Below, one piece after another: positions 44,177 to 53,745 of a stretch of 64,000 bases of DNA; the first letter of the stretch is position 1, and each line of letters begins with the position of its first letter. Both the position numbers and the translations under genes were made by a program. This DNA comes from Bacteroidales bacterium. GTDB lineage: Bacteria; Bacteroidota; Bacteroidia; Bacteroidales; UBA932. The notes under the pieces are model-generated. The model worked only from the letters and a program-made list of their open reading frames with translations, did no database searches and had not been told where the DNA came from. The stretch spans positions 1-64,000 of the forward strand of contig JAGBVU010000006.1 of the NCBI GenBank assembly GCA_017630155.1, read 5' to 3'.

Positions 44177-44238
44177 CAAAGATTCTGCGTCTGGATTTTG
44201 CGATTTTCTGCAGCAGATACGAAATCCACCGCACTTTG
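44177..44238. repeat. 62-bp imperfect palindrome in the DUF4199-thrS spacer
   Basis: Three nested arm pairs line up: CAAAG/CTTTG (44177-44181/44234-44238), TGCG/CGCA (44186-44189/44230-44233) and GGATTT/AAATCC (44193-44198/44222-44227). No T-run follows. The rest of this roughly 330-bp spacer shows only the two -7 boxes. Confidence 0.5.
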
Positions 44239-44337
44239 TCCCATTAACACAAGGGGTATTTTGATCGGCATTGCTATATTTTCTTGTAGTCAGAGTAATA
44301 AATTATTTATAGGTATCAAAGGTTATATTTTTTTCAT

Positions 44338-44345
44338 TACCTTTG
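44338..44345 (+). promoter_or_regulatory. thrS: -7 box for thrS
   Basis: TACCTTTG is an exact TAnnTTTG match 28 bp before the thrS ATG. A correctly spaced TTTG is not seen. Confidence 0.5.
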
Positions 44346-44373
44346 TAGGTCAAAATTGAAAACAACGACAATT

Positions 44374-46308
44374 ATGATAAATATAACATTTCCTGACGGC
44401 AGTGTCCGCAGTTACAATGAAGGGATTACCCCTTATGAGATAGCTCAGAGCATCTCACCCCGTCTGGCAGCTGATGTTCTGGCTGCAAGTGTTGACGGTC
44501 AAGTTTACGATTTGGATCGCCCTGTAAATAAGGACGCATCTTTGAAGCTTCACAAATGGGAAGATCAGGAGGCTAAACAGACTTTCTGGCACTCATCATC
44601 TCACCTTATGGCTGAGGCTCTTCAGATACTTTATCCAGGTATCAAATTCGGTATCGGTCCAGCTATTGAGACCGGTTTCTACTATGATGTGGATCTTGGT
44701 GACAGAACCCTTGTAGAGGCTGACCTTAAGAAGATTGAAGACAAGATGATCGAGCTTGCCCGTGAGAAACAGCCTTTCGTAAGAAAAGATATCTCTAAGG
44801 CAGAGGCTATGGCTACCTATACTGAAAAAGGTGACCAGTACAAATGTGAACTTATCAACGATCTTGAAGACGGTACCATTACCTTCTATACTACAGGTAG
44901 CTTTACTGACCTTTGTAGAGGTCCTCACTTGAGGGATACCTCTGTGATCAAAGCTGTAAAACTTACCTCTATTGCAGGTGCTTACTGGAGAGGCAACGAG
45001 AAGAACAAGATGCTTACCCGTATCTACGGTGTGACATTCCCTAAAAAGTCGCTTCTTGATGAGTATCTTGCCATGATGGAAGAGGCTAAAAAGCGTGACC
45101 ACAGAAAGATTGGTAAAGAGATGGAGCTCTTTACATTCTCTCAGAGAGTAGGTGCAGGTCTCCCTATGTGGCTACCTAAGGGTGCTGAGCTTCGCGGCAG
45201 ACTTGAGGCTTTCTTGAAGAAAGTGCAGAAAGCATATGGTTACCTTCCTGTAATCTCTCCTCATATCGGACAGAAAGAGCTTTATGTGACTTCAGGTCAC
45301 TACGCAAAATATGGTGCTGACTCATTCCAGCCTATCCACACTCCACAGGAGGGTGAAGAGTTCTTGCTCAAACCAATGAACTGCCCTCACCACTGTGAGA
45401 TCTACAAATCAAAACCACGCTCATACAAAGATCTTCCTGTACGTCTTGCTGAGTTCGGTACAGTGTACAGATACGAGCAGAGTGGTGAGCTTCACGGTTT
45501 GACTCGTGTACGTGGATTTACTCAGGATGATGCCCATATCTTCTGTCGTCCTGACCAACTTAAAGAGGAGTTCTGCAAGGTTATTGATATCGTGCTTTAT
45601 ATCTTCAAAACCCTCAATTTCCCTGAGTTTACTGCACAGATCTCATTGAGAGACAAAGTGAATAGAGAGAAATATATCGGTACAGACGAAAACTGGGAGA
45701 AGGCAGAGAATGCTATCATCGAGGCTTCTGCAGAGAAAGGTCTCAATACTGTAGTGGAATATGGTGAGGCTGCTTTCTACGGTCCTAAACTTGACTTTAT
45801 GGTTCGCGACGCTATCGGACGCAAATGGCAGCTTGGTACTATCCAGGTGGACTATAACCTTCCAGAGCGTTTTGAACTTGAATATATCGGTGCTGACGAC
45901 AAGAAACACCGCCCTATCATGATCCACAGAGCACCATTTGGCTCAATGGAGAGATTTGTGGCTGTACTTATCGAGCACACCGGTGGTAAATTCCCTCTAT
46001 GGCTCACTCCAGATCAAGTAGTGGTATTGCCTGTAAGTGAAAAGTATAACGATTATGCAAAAAAAGTTTGCGAATTGCTTAATAATTACGATATTCGCGC
46101 CTCAATTGACGATCGTAACGAAACTATCGGCAAGAAGATTAGAGAGAACGAACTCAAGAGGATTCCATTCCTTCTCATCGTAGGTGAGAAAGAGGCGGAA
46201 TCTAACTTGGTGTCTGTAAGGCGCCAAGGCCAGGGTGACCAGGGTCAGATGAATGTTGAAGACTTCGTTGCTTTGGTAAATGATGAAGTAAAAAAAGAAC
46301 TTAACTAA
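44374..46308 (+). CDS. thrS: Threonine--tRNA ligase
   Basis: ThrS charges tRNA-Thr. The ATG at 44374 gives [14 protein letters not shown], the normal TGS-domain start. The 644-residue protein then has the editing domain with the [11 protein letters not shown] motif, the class II catalytic core ([46 protein letters not shown]) and the anticodon-binding domain at the C-terminus ([22 protein letters not shown]). It heads the thrS-infC-rpmI-rplT-lepB cluster, with infC 25 bp downstream. Confidence 0.97.
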   Translation: MINITFPDGSVRSYNEGITPYEIAQSISPRLAADVLAASVDGQVYDLDRPVNKDASLKLHKWEDQEAKQTFWHSSSHLMAEALQILYPGIKFGIGPAIETGFYYDVDLGDRTLVEADLKKIEDKMIELAREKQPFVRKDISKAEAMATYTEKGDQYKCELINDLEDGTITFYTTGSFTDLCRGPHLRDTSVIKAVKLTSIAGAYWRGNEKNKMLTRIYGVTFPKKSLLDEYLAMMEEAKKRDHRKIGKEMELFTFSQRVGAGLPMWLPKGAELRGRLEAFLKKVQKAYGYLPVISPHIGQKELYVTSGHYAKYGADSFQPIHTPQEGEEFLLKPMNCPHHCEIYKSKPRSYKDLPVRLAEFGTVYRYEQSGELHGLTRVRGFTQDDAHIFCRPDQLKEEFCKVIDIVLYIFKTLNFPEFTAQISLRDKVNREKYIGTDENWEKAENAIIEASAEKGLNTVVEYGEAAFYGPKLDFMVRDAIGRKWQLGTIQVDYNLPERFELEYIGADDKKHRPIMIHRAPFGSMERFVAVLIEHTGGKFPLWLTPDQVVVLPVSEKYNDYAKKVCELLNNYDIRASIDDRNETIGKKIRENELKRIPFLLIVGEKEAESNLVSVRRQGQGDQGQMNVEDFVALVNDEVKKELN

Positions 46309-46319
46309 CTTAAATTTAT

Positions 46320-46325
46320 AGGAGG
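46320..46325 (+). promoter_or_regulatory. infC: Shine-Dalgarno sequence that sets the infC start
   Basis: AGGAGG lies 8 bp before the in-frame ATC at 46334. Strong Shine-Dalgarno sites are rare in Bacteroidota, so this one supports the non-AUG start. Confidence 0.75.
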
Positions 46326-46333
46326 ACACTTAT

Positions 46334-46954
46334 ATCGCAACACCTAACAAAAAGCGACCATATGTCGCACCAAGACCGATGAATGCTGCTGGTCCAAGAC
46401 CTTCAGCTAACAATTCGCGTCATAACAACCAGAACCAAAAAGAGGAGGGAGCAAGGATCAATGAAGAGATTACAGCTCCAAACGTACGTCTCGTAGGAGA
46501 CAATATTCCAGAACAGGGTATCTACTCTTTTGCCGACGCCATGAAACTGGCTGAGGAACTGGAGCTCGATTTGGTTGAGGTGTCTGCGAAGGCAGATCCA
46601 CCGGTATGTAAGATTATTGATTACCAAAAGTTCTTGTATCAGCAGAAACGCAAGGCTAAAGAGATGAAGGCAAATGCCTCTAAGGTGGTAATCAAAGAGA
46701 TCAGATTCGGTCCAAATACCGATGAGCACGATTTCCAGTTCAAACTCAACCACGCGAAGAGTTTCCTTCAGGAGGGTTCAAAGGTTAAATCTTACGTATT
46801 CTTTAAAGGTAGATCGATTATGTTCTCTGAACAGGGGGAAAAGCTTCTCCTCAGATTTGCTCTGGAACTTGAAGATTATGGACAGGCAGAGCAGATGCCT
46901 AAGCTGGAAGGTAAGAGGATGATTATGATGATCGCCCCTAAGAAGAAGAAATAA
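46334..46954 (+). CDS. infC: Translation initiation factor IF-3, AUC start
   Basis: IF-3 checks start codon-anticodon pairing on the 30S subunit. The family core is clear: [81 protein letters not shown] and the [12 protein letters not shown]-domain. The first in-frame ATG is at 46379, but the frame is open further and a strong AGGAGG stands 8 bp before an in-frame ATC at 46334. A rare start codon is the classic device by which IF-3 represses its own synthesis, so I use ATC (206 residues). The extra N-terminus is basic and Asn/Pro-rich. Confidence 0.88.
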   Translation: MATPNKKRPYVAPRPMNAAGPRPSANNSRHNNQNQKEEGARINEEITAPNVRLVGDNIPEQGIYSFADAMKLAEELELDLVEVSAKADPPVCKIIDYQKFLYQQKRKAKEMKANASKVVIKEIRFGPNTDEHDFQFKLNHAKSFLQEGSKVKSYVFFKGRSIMFSEQGEKLLLRFALELEDYGQAEQMPKLEGKRMIMMIAPKKKK

Positions 46955-46988
46955 ACATTTTGTTTAACTATAAAATAATTTTAGAACA

Positions 46989-47183
46989 ATGCCCAAAATG
47001 AAAACCAACTCCGGTGCTAAAAAGCGCTTTGTGCTTACCGGGACTGGAAAAGTTAAGAGAAGACACGCTTATCACAGCCACATTCTCACTAAAAAAACTA
47101 CTAAGCAGAAAAGAAATCTTAACAAGGTTGTAATCGCTGACGCTTGCGACCAGAAGAGAATTAAAGAGCTTATCACTGCTTAA
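46989..47183 (+). CDS. rpmI: Large ribosomal subunit protein bL35
   Basis: The 64-residue basic protein begins [14 protein letters not shown], contains [21 protein letters not shown] and ends with the [11 protein letters not shown] helix, the full bL35 pattern. It lies 34 bp after infC and 85 bp before rplT in the conserved IF3-L35-L20 operon. Confidence 0.97.
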   Translation: MPKMKTNSGAKKRFVLTGTGKVKRRHAYHSHILTKKTTKQKRNLNKVVIADACDQKRIKELITA

Positions 47184-47268
47184 TTATTAATCAATTGTTT
47201 AACTGAATGCTTAGCAGAATAAGACTCTCAATAGGGGAGGGCGCTGACATTCTTAAAACCAAAAAAGT

Positions 47269-47613
47269 ATGCCAAGATCGGTAAATTCGGTAGCTTCAAG
47301 AGCACGCCGTAAAAAAATTCTTAAAGAAACGCGTGGTAATTTCCTTGCGCGTAAAAATGTCTGGACCGTTGCCAAGAATACTTGGGAGAAAGGTCAAACC
47401 TATGCTTACCGCGACCGTAAGCAGAAAAAACGCAATTTCCGTGCACTTTGGATCATGCGTATCAACGCTGCTGCAAGAGAACATGGTATGAACTACTCTC
47501 AATTTATGGGAGCACTTGCAAAACAGAACATCGGTCTTAACCGTAAAGTTCTTGCTGACCTTGCAGTTAATAATCCTCAGGCATTTGAAGCGATTATCAA
47601 CTCAGTAAAATAA
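47269..47613 (+). CDS. rplT: Large ribosomal subunit protein bL20
   Basis: The 114-residue protein shows the bL20 pattern: [25 protein letters not shown], then [39 protein letters not shown] and a C-terminal RNA-binding domain. The 85-nt spacer before it contains a small hairpin (CTCTC/GGGAG near 47225-47240). bL20 represses this operon in other bacteria through leader RNA, but the sequence here does not prove such control. lepB begins 12 bp later. Confidence 0.97.
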   Translation: MPRSVNSVASRARRKKILKETRGNFLARKNVWTVAKNTWEKGQTYAYRDRKQKKRNFRALWIMRINAAAREHGMNYSQFMGALAKQNIGLNRKVLADLAVNNPQAFEAIINSVK

Positions 47614-47625
47614 ATAGTTCTTTGA

Positions 47626-48966
47626 GTGAAAGAATTCCTTCATAACAGATGGTTCAAGTTCGGATTCTGGGCCCTTCTTTACACAGCTTGGGTAATATGG
47701 CTCGGAAACTTCTGGTGGCTTTTTGGCCTGATAGTGGTATTCGACTTGTACATCACCAAGAAGGTAAAGTGGGCTTTCTGGAGAAAGACCTATAAGGAGG
47801 GTGAGAAACCCAACGTGTTGCTTGAATGGCTTGATGCCATTATCTACGCTGTAGTGGTGGTTACATTCATCAATATGTTCTTTGTCCAGTCGTTCGTGAT
47901 ACCCACCTCATCTATGGAGAAATCCCTGATGACTGGTGACTATCTGTTTGTAGGAAAATTGGCCTATGGCCCTAAGGTGGCAGAAAGACCTCTTTCTATA
48001 CCTTTTGTCCACAATGCCCTTCCGAATGGAAACAAGTCGTATTCTGACCTTATAAAGGTCGATTACAGAAGACTTGCAGGTTTTTCGGAGGTGAAGAGGG
48101 GTGATAAGGTGGTGTTCGGTTTTCCACACGGAGATACAGTTCTCCGCAAGTGTCCTACCGATGACTATTATACCCACGTGAGGCTAAATGGCAGGGAGTA
48201 CACACAGAAGATGTACGGTCCCCTTGCTGTAAGACCTGTGGACAAAAAGGACAATTATGTAAAGAGATGTGTTGCCATCGCAGGAGATACTCTCCAGATC
48301 AAGGATGGAATGGTCTATGTAAATGGAGATCCTCAAGAGAGTTATCCGGGTGTTCAGAATACCTTCACAGTGGTTACCAACGGCTCGGCTATCAATCCGA
48401 AAATTTTGGATGATATGGATGTTAATCCAAACGAGTACTGGTTTGACGCTGCCCTTCCAGGGTATCGTTCGATTCCCCTCAATGAGGAGAATGTGGAGAA
48501 GGTGAAGGCACTTGGAAATGTGGTAAAAGTGGAGCAGAATATCGATTCTTATCCACCTGACTACCCAGACTCTTATTTGATGATTTTCCCATTCAGCAGG
48601 GACTACCAGTGGACAAGGGACAACTACGGACCTATATGCATACCTGCGAAGGATGCTGTCGTAGAACTGACCCTTACAAATCTTCCGCTTTACCAGAGGA
48701 TAATCTCTACATATGAGAAGAACACTTTGGAGGTGAAGGATGGCCAGATTCTGATCAATGGAGAAGTTGCAAATACATATACATTCAAGCAGGATTATTA
48801 CTTCATGATGGGTGATAACAGACACAATTCGCTTGATTCCCGTTACTGGGGGTTTGTGCCTGAAGACCACATAGTAGGAAAGCCTCGAGTGATATGGTTT
48901 TCATCAGACAAGAACAAGCCTTTCCCTCGGAATATCAGATGGAACCGATTGTTTAAGTTTGTATAG
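47626..48966 (+). CDS. lepB: Signal peptidase I, large Bacteroidota form
   Basis: LepB removes signal peptides from secreted proteins. The 446-residue protein has two N-terminal membrane segments (about residues 13-45) and another at about 70-88. The catalytic Ser is Ser96 in [10 protein letters not shown]. The catalytic Lys lies in [11 protein letters not shown], and the C-terminal box is [20 protein letters not shown] long insert between the Lys box and this last box makes it larger than E. coli LepB (324), as is usual in this phylum. The start is GTG at 47626, since no ATG precedes the first membrane segment. Confidence 0.94.
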   Translation: MKEFLHNRWFKFGFWALLYTAWVIWLGNFWWLFGLIVVFDLYITKKVKWAFWRKTYKEGEKPNVLLEWLDAIIYAVVVVTFINMFFVQSFVIPTSSMEKSLMTGDYLFVGKLAYGPKVAERPLSIPFVHNALPNGNKSYSDLIKVDYRRLAGFSEVKRGDKVVFGFPHGDTVLRKCPTDDYYTHVRLNGREYTQKMYGPLAVRPVDKKDNYVKRCVAIAGDTLQIKDGMVYVNGDPQESYPGVQNTFTVVTNGSAINPKILDDMDVNPNEYWFDAALPGYRSIPLNEENVEKVKALGNVVKVEQNIDSYPPDYPDSYLMIFPFSRDYQWTRDNYGPICIPAKDAVVELTLTNLPLYQRIISTYEKNTLEVKDGQILINGEVANTYTFKQDYYFMMGDNRHNSLDSRYWGFVPEDHIVGKPRVIWFSSDKNKPFPRNIRWNRLFKFV

Positions 48967-48971
48967 AAAGA

Positions 48972-49003
48972 TTTGCAAATTAGAGAAAAAAAGGGGATAT
49001 TTG
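48972..49003 (+). promoter_or_regulatory. Promoter for rpmB-rpmG-DUF4295
   Basis: TTTG (48972-48975), 20 bp, then GATATTTG (48996-49003) fits TTTG-N20-TAnnTTTG with one mismatch. The -7 box lies inside a GGGG...CCCC stretch that resembles a decayed REP-like unit. Confidence 0.6.
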
Positions 49004-49043
49004 CACCCCCGAAAATTAGTATAATCAATAAATTACACATACA

Positions 49044-49286
49044 ATGGCAAGAGTTTGTCAAATTACTGGAAAGAAAAGGGTGATCGGAAACAATGTTTCA
49101 CACTCAAAACGCCGTACCAAACGTGAGTTTGCACCCAATCTAAGAACTAAACGCTTCTGGTCTGAAGAGGAACAGAGATTTATCACTTTGAAAGTATCAG
49201 CTGCTGGTATTAGAAATATTAATAAAAACGGTTTGGCCGCTACACTAAAAGCTGCTCAGGCTAAAGGTTTAATCGATTTAGTATAA
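49044..49286 (+). CDS. rpmB: Large ribosomal subunit protein bL28
   Basis: The 80-residue protein has the bL28 signature MARVCQITGKKRVIGNNVSHSKRRTKR at its start and a C-terminal KVSAAGIRNINKNG segment. It begins the bL28-bL33-DUF4295 trio, conserved in Bacteroidota, with rpmG 9 bp downstream. Confidence 0.97.
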   Translation: MARVCQITGKKRVIGNNVSHSKRRTKREFAPNLRTKRFWSEEEQRFITLKVSAAGIRNINKNGLAATLKAAQAKGLIDLV

Positions 49287-49295
49287 TTATAGACT

Positions 49296-49484
49296 ATGGC
49301 AAAGAAAGCTAAAGGTAATAGAGTTCAGGTTATTCTTGAATGTACTGAACAAAAAGAGAGCGGTGTTCCAGGTATCTCACGTTATGTAACTACCAAAAAC
49401 AAAAAGAATACCACTGCAAGACTTGAGAGGATGAAATACAATCCTTACTTGAGAAAAGTAACACTTCACAAAGAAATTAAATAA
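49296..49484 (+). CDS. rpmG: Large ribosomal subunit protein bL33
   Basis: The 62-residue protein shows the bL33 pattern ([15 protein letters not shown], then [33 protein letters not shown]). The zinc cysteines of the C+ form are absent, with a single Cys, so it is the zinc-independent form. It lies between rpmB and the DUF4295 gene. Confidence 0.97.
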   Translation: MAKKAKGNRVQVILECTEQKESGVPGISRYVTTKNKKNTTARLERMKYNPYLRKVTLHKEIK

Positions 49485-49504
49485 CTCGTTAATATTATTT
49501 TACT

Positions 49505-49666
49505 ATGGCAAAGAAAGCGGTTGCAACATTTAGTGGTGACAAATCAGCTTCAAGAAACTACGTAAAATGTATCCGTATGGATAAATCAGCACGTACTGGA
49601 GCTTATGTTTTCACCGAGGAACTAGTTACTGTAGACAAAACTAAAGATTTCTTTGAGAAGAAATAA
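49505..49666 (+). CDS. DUF4295 small ribosome-associated protein
   Basis: A 53-residue frame encodes a basic protein starting MAKKAVATFSGDKSAS and ending KTKDFFEKK. It matches DUF4295, a family found in Bacteroidota almost always right after bL33, as here (20 bp downstream). Its size, charge and linkage suggest that it acts on or with the large ribosomal subunit. A strong terminator follows about 25 bp after its stop codon, closing the trio. Confidence 0.9.
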   Translation: MAKKAVATFSGDKSASRNYVKCIRMDKSARTGAYVFTEELVTVDKTKDFFEKK

Positions 49667-49686
49667 TCTTTAATGAGATAGAAGAT

Positions 49687-49723
49687 AAAAAGCGGTCATT
49701 GTCCAAATGACCGCTTTTTTTTG
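49687..49723 (+). terminator. Terminator of rpmB-rpmG-DUF4295
   Basis: AGCGGTCATT (49691-49700) pairs perfectly with AATGACCGCT (49706-49715) and is followed by a run of T. Flanking A and T runs extend the stem. Confidence 0.9.
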
Positions 49724-49751
49724 TAAATTCTGATATAAATCAATAACTTCG
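49720..49751 (+). promoter_or_regulatory. Promoter for ftsY-pheT
   Basis: TTTG (49720-49723), at the very end of the terminator T-run, a 20-bp spacer, then TAACTTCG (49744-49751) fits the consensus with one mismatch in the -7 box. It lies 24 bp before the ftsY ATG. Confidence 0.55.
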
Positions 49752-49775
49752 CAAGTTCAACTAAACAGGTTATTT

Positions 49776-50741
49776 ATGGCGTTTTTTTGGAAGAAAAAGA
49801 AGAGTGAAAGCGAGCTAGAGACACTCGACAAAGGGCTTCAGAAGACCAAGACTGGTATCTTTGAGAAGATAGCCAGAGCTGTGGCCGGAAAAACCCGTGT
49901 GGATGATGAGGTGCTTGATGGAATAGAGGATGCCCTCATTGCCTCTGATGTGGGTGTTGATACCACACTCAAAATTATAGATATGCTTGAAGAGAGGGTT
50001 GCAAGGGATAAGTATATGAATATTGACGAGTTGCACTCTATTCTGAAGGAGGAGATGACTTCCCTTCTGAATATCAGTCCTGATGGGGCAGATGAAGATG
50101 GTGATGCGAATGTCTTTGATTTCTCCAAGAAACCTTATGTAATAATGGTGGTAGGTGTCAATGGTGTAGGCAAGACCACAACTATAGGCAAGATCGCTGC
50201 ACGTCTTAAGGCATCTGGAAAGAAAGTTATGCTTGGTGCAGCTGATACATTCAGAGCGGCCGCAGTAGACCAGCTTGTCATATGGAGTGAGAGGGCAGGT
50301 GTCCCCATTGTCAAACAGGCGATGGGTTCTGATCCGGCTTCTGTGGCGTATGATACAGTCAAATCAGCTGTAGCAAATGATATTGATGTGGTCCTTGTCG
50401 ATACAGCCGGACGCCTCCATAACAAAGTAAATCTTATGAATGAGCTTACCAAGATAAGGAATGTGATGAGAAAGGTAGTTCCCGACGCACCGCACGAGGT
50501 TCTCCTCGTTCTTGACGGTTCAACTGGTCAGAACGCTTTTGTCCAGGCAAGGGAGTTTACAAAGGCTACAGATATTACTGCAATGGCGGTGACCAAACTT
50601 GACGGTACAGCCAAAGGTGGTGTGGTCCTTGGTATAGCGGATCAGTTCAATATCCCAGTGAAATTTATCGGTGTAGGTGAAAAAGTAGAGGACCTGCAGA
50701 TATTTGATAAGAAATCTTTTGTCGATTCATTGTTCAGTTAG
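49776..50741 (+). CDS. ftsY: Signal recognition particle receptor FtsY
   Basis: FtsY is the membrane-associated GTPase that receives ribosome-SRP complexes. The 321-residue protein has a short basic N-terminus (MAFFWKKKKSE) in place of the long acidic domain of E. coli FtsY, then the helical N domain and the G domain. Motifs are GVNGVGKTTTIGKIA (G1), the DTFRAAAVDQL insertion-box region, LVDTAGR (G3) and TKLDGTAKGG (G4). pheT follows after 21 bp. Confidence 0.96.
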   Translation: MAFFWKKKKSESELETLDKGLQKTKTGIFEKIARAVAGKTRVDDEVLDGIEDALIASDVGVDTTLKIIDMLEERVARDKYMNIDELHSILKEEMTSLLNISPDGADEDGDANVFDFSKKPYVIMVVGVNGVGKTTTIGKIAARLKASGKKVMLGAADTFRAAAVDQLVIWSERAGVPIVKQAMGSDPASVAYDTVKSAVANDIDVVLVDTAGRLHNKVNLMNELTKIRNVMRKVVPDAPHEVLLVLDGSTGQNAFVQAREFTKATDITAMAVTKLDGTAKGGVVLGIADQFNIPVKFIGVGEKVEDLQIFDKKSFVDSLFS

Positions 50742-50762
50742 AAGAAGAAGCTTTATTGCATT

Positions 50763-53225
50763 ATGAATATATCTTACAATTGGTTAAAGGAGTATGTTTC
50801 ATTTGACCTTACTCCAGAAAAAGTTTCAGAAATATTTACCTCTATAGGACTTGAGGTAGAAGAGATTAGTGTTGTCGAAGATATCCCTGGCGGATTGGCA
50901 GGTGTAGTGGTAGCCGAGGTTGTGGAGTGTGATATTCACCCCAATTCGGATCACTTGCACATCACCAAGGTGTTTACAGGAGAAGGGGAGCCTTTCCAGG
51001 TGGTTTGTGGTGCCCCAAATGTGGCAAAAGGGCAGAAGGTCCTCCTTGCAACTGTGGGTGCAGTGTTGCCAACACCGGATGGTGAAGGGTTTAAGATAAA
51101 AAGATCAAAAATTAGGGGAGAAGAGTCTCTCGGCATGATTTGTGCCGAGGATGAGCTTGGTATAGGTGAGTCGCACGACGGCATTATGGTTCTTGAGCCG
51201 GAGGCTGTCCCTGGAACACCTGCTAAAGATTATCTTAAACTCTCAACAGATACAATTTTTGTGATCGGTCTAACCCCAAACAGGGTGGATGGTGCATCAC
51301 ACTTCGGCGTGGCACAGGATTTGGCCGCTTATCTTCAGACAAACGGTTTGGGTGGTGAACTCCATTTCCCAAGTGTTGATTCTTTTGCAGAGGGTGATGG
51401 TGAAGCTGTTCCAGTAGAGGTAGTCTCTGCTGATGGAGCTCCAAGATATATGGGTATCACCATTAAGGATGTTAAGATTGCTCCATCTCCAGAGTGGCTT
51501 CAGAAGAGACTTCAGGCGATAGGTCTCCGTCCTATCAACAATGTGGTAGATATTACCAATTTTATCCTTCACGAGACAGGTCAGCCACTCCATGCATTTG
51601 ATCTTGACAAGATCAAAGGTGGCAAAGTGGTGGTAAGAAAGGCACAGAAGGGTGAGAAGTTTGTTACACTTGATGGTGTGGAGAGAACCCTTTCGTCAGA
51701 GGATCTTATGATATGCAATGCTCAGGAGCCAATGTGTATCGCAGGTGTATTTGGTGGCCTCGAGTCAGGAATCACAGAGGGGACCACATCGATGTTCCTT
51801 GAAAGTGCATATTTTAACCCTGTATCAGTAAGAAAGACTTCAAAAAGACATACACTCAAGACAGATGCCTCATTCAGATTTGAGAGAGGTGCAAACCCAA
51901 GTATGGTTCCATACGCTGGGATGAGAGCAGCACTTCTTATTCAGGAACTTGCCGGAGGTACTATTGTAGGCAAGGTGCAGGAGTTCTACCCTGAGAAGAT
52001 CGCCAAGAAACGTATTGAACTTGATTATGGAAGGATGGAGAGCCTGATAGGTAAGGCCCTTGGCAAAGAGACAATCGAGGGTATTCTCAATAATCTCGGT
52101 TATGAGTTTGAGTCTAAGTCTGACAATGGTTCTGTGGTTCTTGCCCCTTATCATATGGTCGATGTATACAGAGAGTGTGATGTGGTGGAAGAGGTGTTGA
52201 GAATCTATGGCTACAACAATATAGAGCTCCCTTCAAGTGTGAGGATGTCCATCAATGCTACACCAAAACCAGATCCAGAAGAGGTGAGGATGAAGATTCT
52301 TGATTTCCTTGCTGCCAATGGCTTTATGGAGTGTATGAACAACTCTCTGACAAAAGGTGACTACTACCAGAAACTCAAGACTTTCCCTGCAGAGAACTCT
52401 GTGAATATAATCAACCCTCTGAGCTCAGATCTCAATGTGATGCGTCAGACATTGCTCTTCAGCGGCCTTGAGGTGGTGGCATACAATCTCAACAGACAGG
52501 CCTCTTCGCTTAAATTCTTTGAGCTCGGCAATGTGTATTCATTTGAGCCAAAGGAGGATGAGGAGAATCCTGTAAACAGCTTGAGATCGTATAAAGAGGG
52601 TGCAAGACTCTCTATGTTTATCTCTGGAAAAGCTACCCAATACTGGAGAAACAGTGTAGGTGAGGGTCACTTCTTCACTTTGAAAGGGTATCTCGAACTG
52701 TTGTTCAAGAAGATGGGTGTGGATATCTACTCTCTTGAGGCAGTTCCTGCCCCTGGTGATATTTTTGCTGAGGGTATCGAGTATATGACCCGTGGAGGCA
52801 AGAGACTTGCCATTATCGGAACAGTAGCCCCTGCAAGACTTAAAACATTCGGTATCAAACAGCCTGTTTTTGCAGCAGAGGTGAACTGGGATCTTCTTTT
52901 CGACCTATACAAGAAGAATAAGGTGAAATATAAAGAGCTGCCTAAGTTCCCTGAGGTGAAACGCGACTTTGCACTTCTTCTGGATGAGAATGTTACATTT
53001 GCCCAGATCCGTCAGGCAGCTTTCAATACAGAGAAAAAGCTCCTCAAGCAGGTGTCGCTGTTTGATGTTTACAGGGGTAACAAGATTCCTGAAGGTAAGA
53101 AGCAATATGCAGTAAGTTTTGTTCTTCAGGATCCTGACAAGACACTTACTGACCAATATGTTGAACAAGTTATGACCAAACTGCTTAACAGTTTTATGAA
53201 GCAGTTCGGAGCGACATTGAGATAG
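50763..53225 (+). CDS. pheT: Phenylalanine--tRNA ligase beta subunit
   Basis: PheT forms the alpha2-beta2 PheRS with PheS. The 820-residue protein has an N-terminal EMAP-type tRNA-binding domain (about 40-155: VVEVVECDIHPNSDHLHITKV), the B3/B4 editing region, the B5 DNA-binding-like domain, a degenerate class II core and the C-terminal anticodon-binding FDX-ACB domain (FPEVKRDFALLLDENVTF and on). pheS is not adjacent and is not in the window. A terminator lies about 10 bp downstream. Confidence 0.96.
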   Translation: MNISYNWLKEYVSFDLTPEKVSEIFTSIGLEVEEISVVEDIPGGLAGVVVAEVVECDIHPNSDHLHITKVFTGEGEPFQVVCGAPNVAKGQKVLLATVGAVLPTPDGEGFKIKRSKIRGEESLGMICAEDELGIGESHDGIMVLEPEAVPGTPAKDYLKLSTDTIFVIGLTPNRVDGASHFGVAQDLAAYLQTNGLGGELHFPSVDSFAEGDGEAVPVEVVSADGAPRYMGITIKDVKIAPSPEWLQKRLQAIGLRPINNVVDITNFILHETGQPLHAFDLDKIKGGKVVVRKAQKGEKFVTLDGVERTLSSEDLMICNAQEPMCIAGVFGGLESGITEGTTSMFLESAYFNPVSVRKTSKRHTLKTDASFRFERGANPSMVPYAGMRAALLIQELAGGTIVGKVQEFYPEKIAKKRIELDYGRMESLIGKALGKETIEGILNNLGYEFESKSDNGSVVLAPYHMVDVYRECDVVEEVLRIYGYNNIELPSSVRMSINATPKPDPEEVRMKILDFLAANGFMECMNNSLTKGDYYQKLKTFPAENSVNIINPLSSDLNVMRQTLLFSGLEVVAYNLNRQASSLKFFELGNVYSFEPKEDEENPVNSLRSYKEGARLSMFISGKATQYWRNSVGEGHFFTLKGYLELLFKKMGVDIYSLEAVPAPGDIFAEGIEYMTRGGKRLAIIGTVAPARLKTFGIKQPVFAAEVNWDLLFDLYKKNKVKYKELPKFPEVKRDFALLLDENVTFAQIRQAAFNTEKKLLKQVSLFDVYRGNKIPEGKKQYAVSFVLQDPDKTLTDQYVEQVMTKLLNSFMKQFGATLR

Positions 53226-53234
53226 AATCAATAA

Positions 53235-53267
53235 AAAAGGGGCTTGACTTTTCAGTCAGCCCCTTTT
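53235..53267. terminator. Bidirectional terminator between pheT and the outer-membrane barrel gene
   Basis: AAGGGGCTTGACT (53237-53249) pairs with AGTCAGCCCCTT (53254-53265) with a one-base bulge. T residues follow on the plus strand, and the complement of the A-run at 53233-53238 follows on the minus strand, between two converging transcripts. Confidence 0.85.
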
Positions 53268-53285
53268 AATTTAACTGGAGTAGGG

Positions 53286-53744
53286 TTAGAATGTGTATTT
53301 AACACCTATACCGCCACCGTGCCATGAGAATGCGATACCTGTAAGATTGATACCAGGTGTCCAGTCTACAGAGATAGCAACAGGTGCTCCCGAGAATTTG
53401 TACTCAAGACCTATCATACCGTTGATTGATGCGCTGAATGCCATAGGATCTCCCAGGAACAGACCTACATATGCACCGGGACCGGCATACCATGAAAGAC
53501 CGTTAACGCCTCCCAACTGGTTTTCCCAGGTGTAAAAACCGCTTACAAGAAGGCCAAGACCGTTCTTCTGGAACATACCACTCAGATTGACACCCAATTC
53601 CAGGGCATTTGATGAACTTACGTGTGTTTTGTAGTCAAGTGCTACATCATAACCAATTTTCAAACCAATTGCATTCTGATAGTTCTGGGAGAATGCTGAT
53701 ACGCTCACTACAAGAGCGGCGATGATTGCGATAATTTTTTTCAT
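53286..53744 (-). CDS. Small outer-membrane beta-barrel protein
   Basis: The 152-residue protein has a signal peptide ending SAFSQ and then short alternating beta strands rich in Gly and aromatics, finishing with KYTF (terminal Phe), the mark of outer-membrane insertion. It resembles small OmpX/OmpW-like eight-strand barrels, but no family is certain. It is the last gene of a six-gene minus-strand run, 1 bp after the deoC stop codon. A terminator shared with pheT lies just beyond. Confidence 0.78.
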   Translation of the reverse strand: MKKIIAIIAALVVSVSAFSQNYQNAIGLKIGYDVALDYKTHVSSSNALELGVNLSGMFQKNGLGLLVSGFYTWENQLGGVNGLSWYAGPGAYVGLFLGDPMAFSASINGMIGLEYKFSGAPVAISVDWTPGINLTGIAFSWHGGGIGVKYTF

Positions 53745-53745
53745 C

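Noticed and set aside
44086..44337. T-box or threonine attenuator before thrS
   Set aside because: There is no T-box consensus or run of Thr codons, and the palindrome lies upstream of the best promoter, not in the leader.
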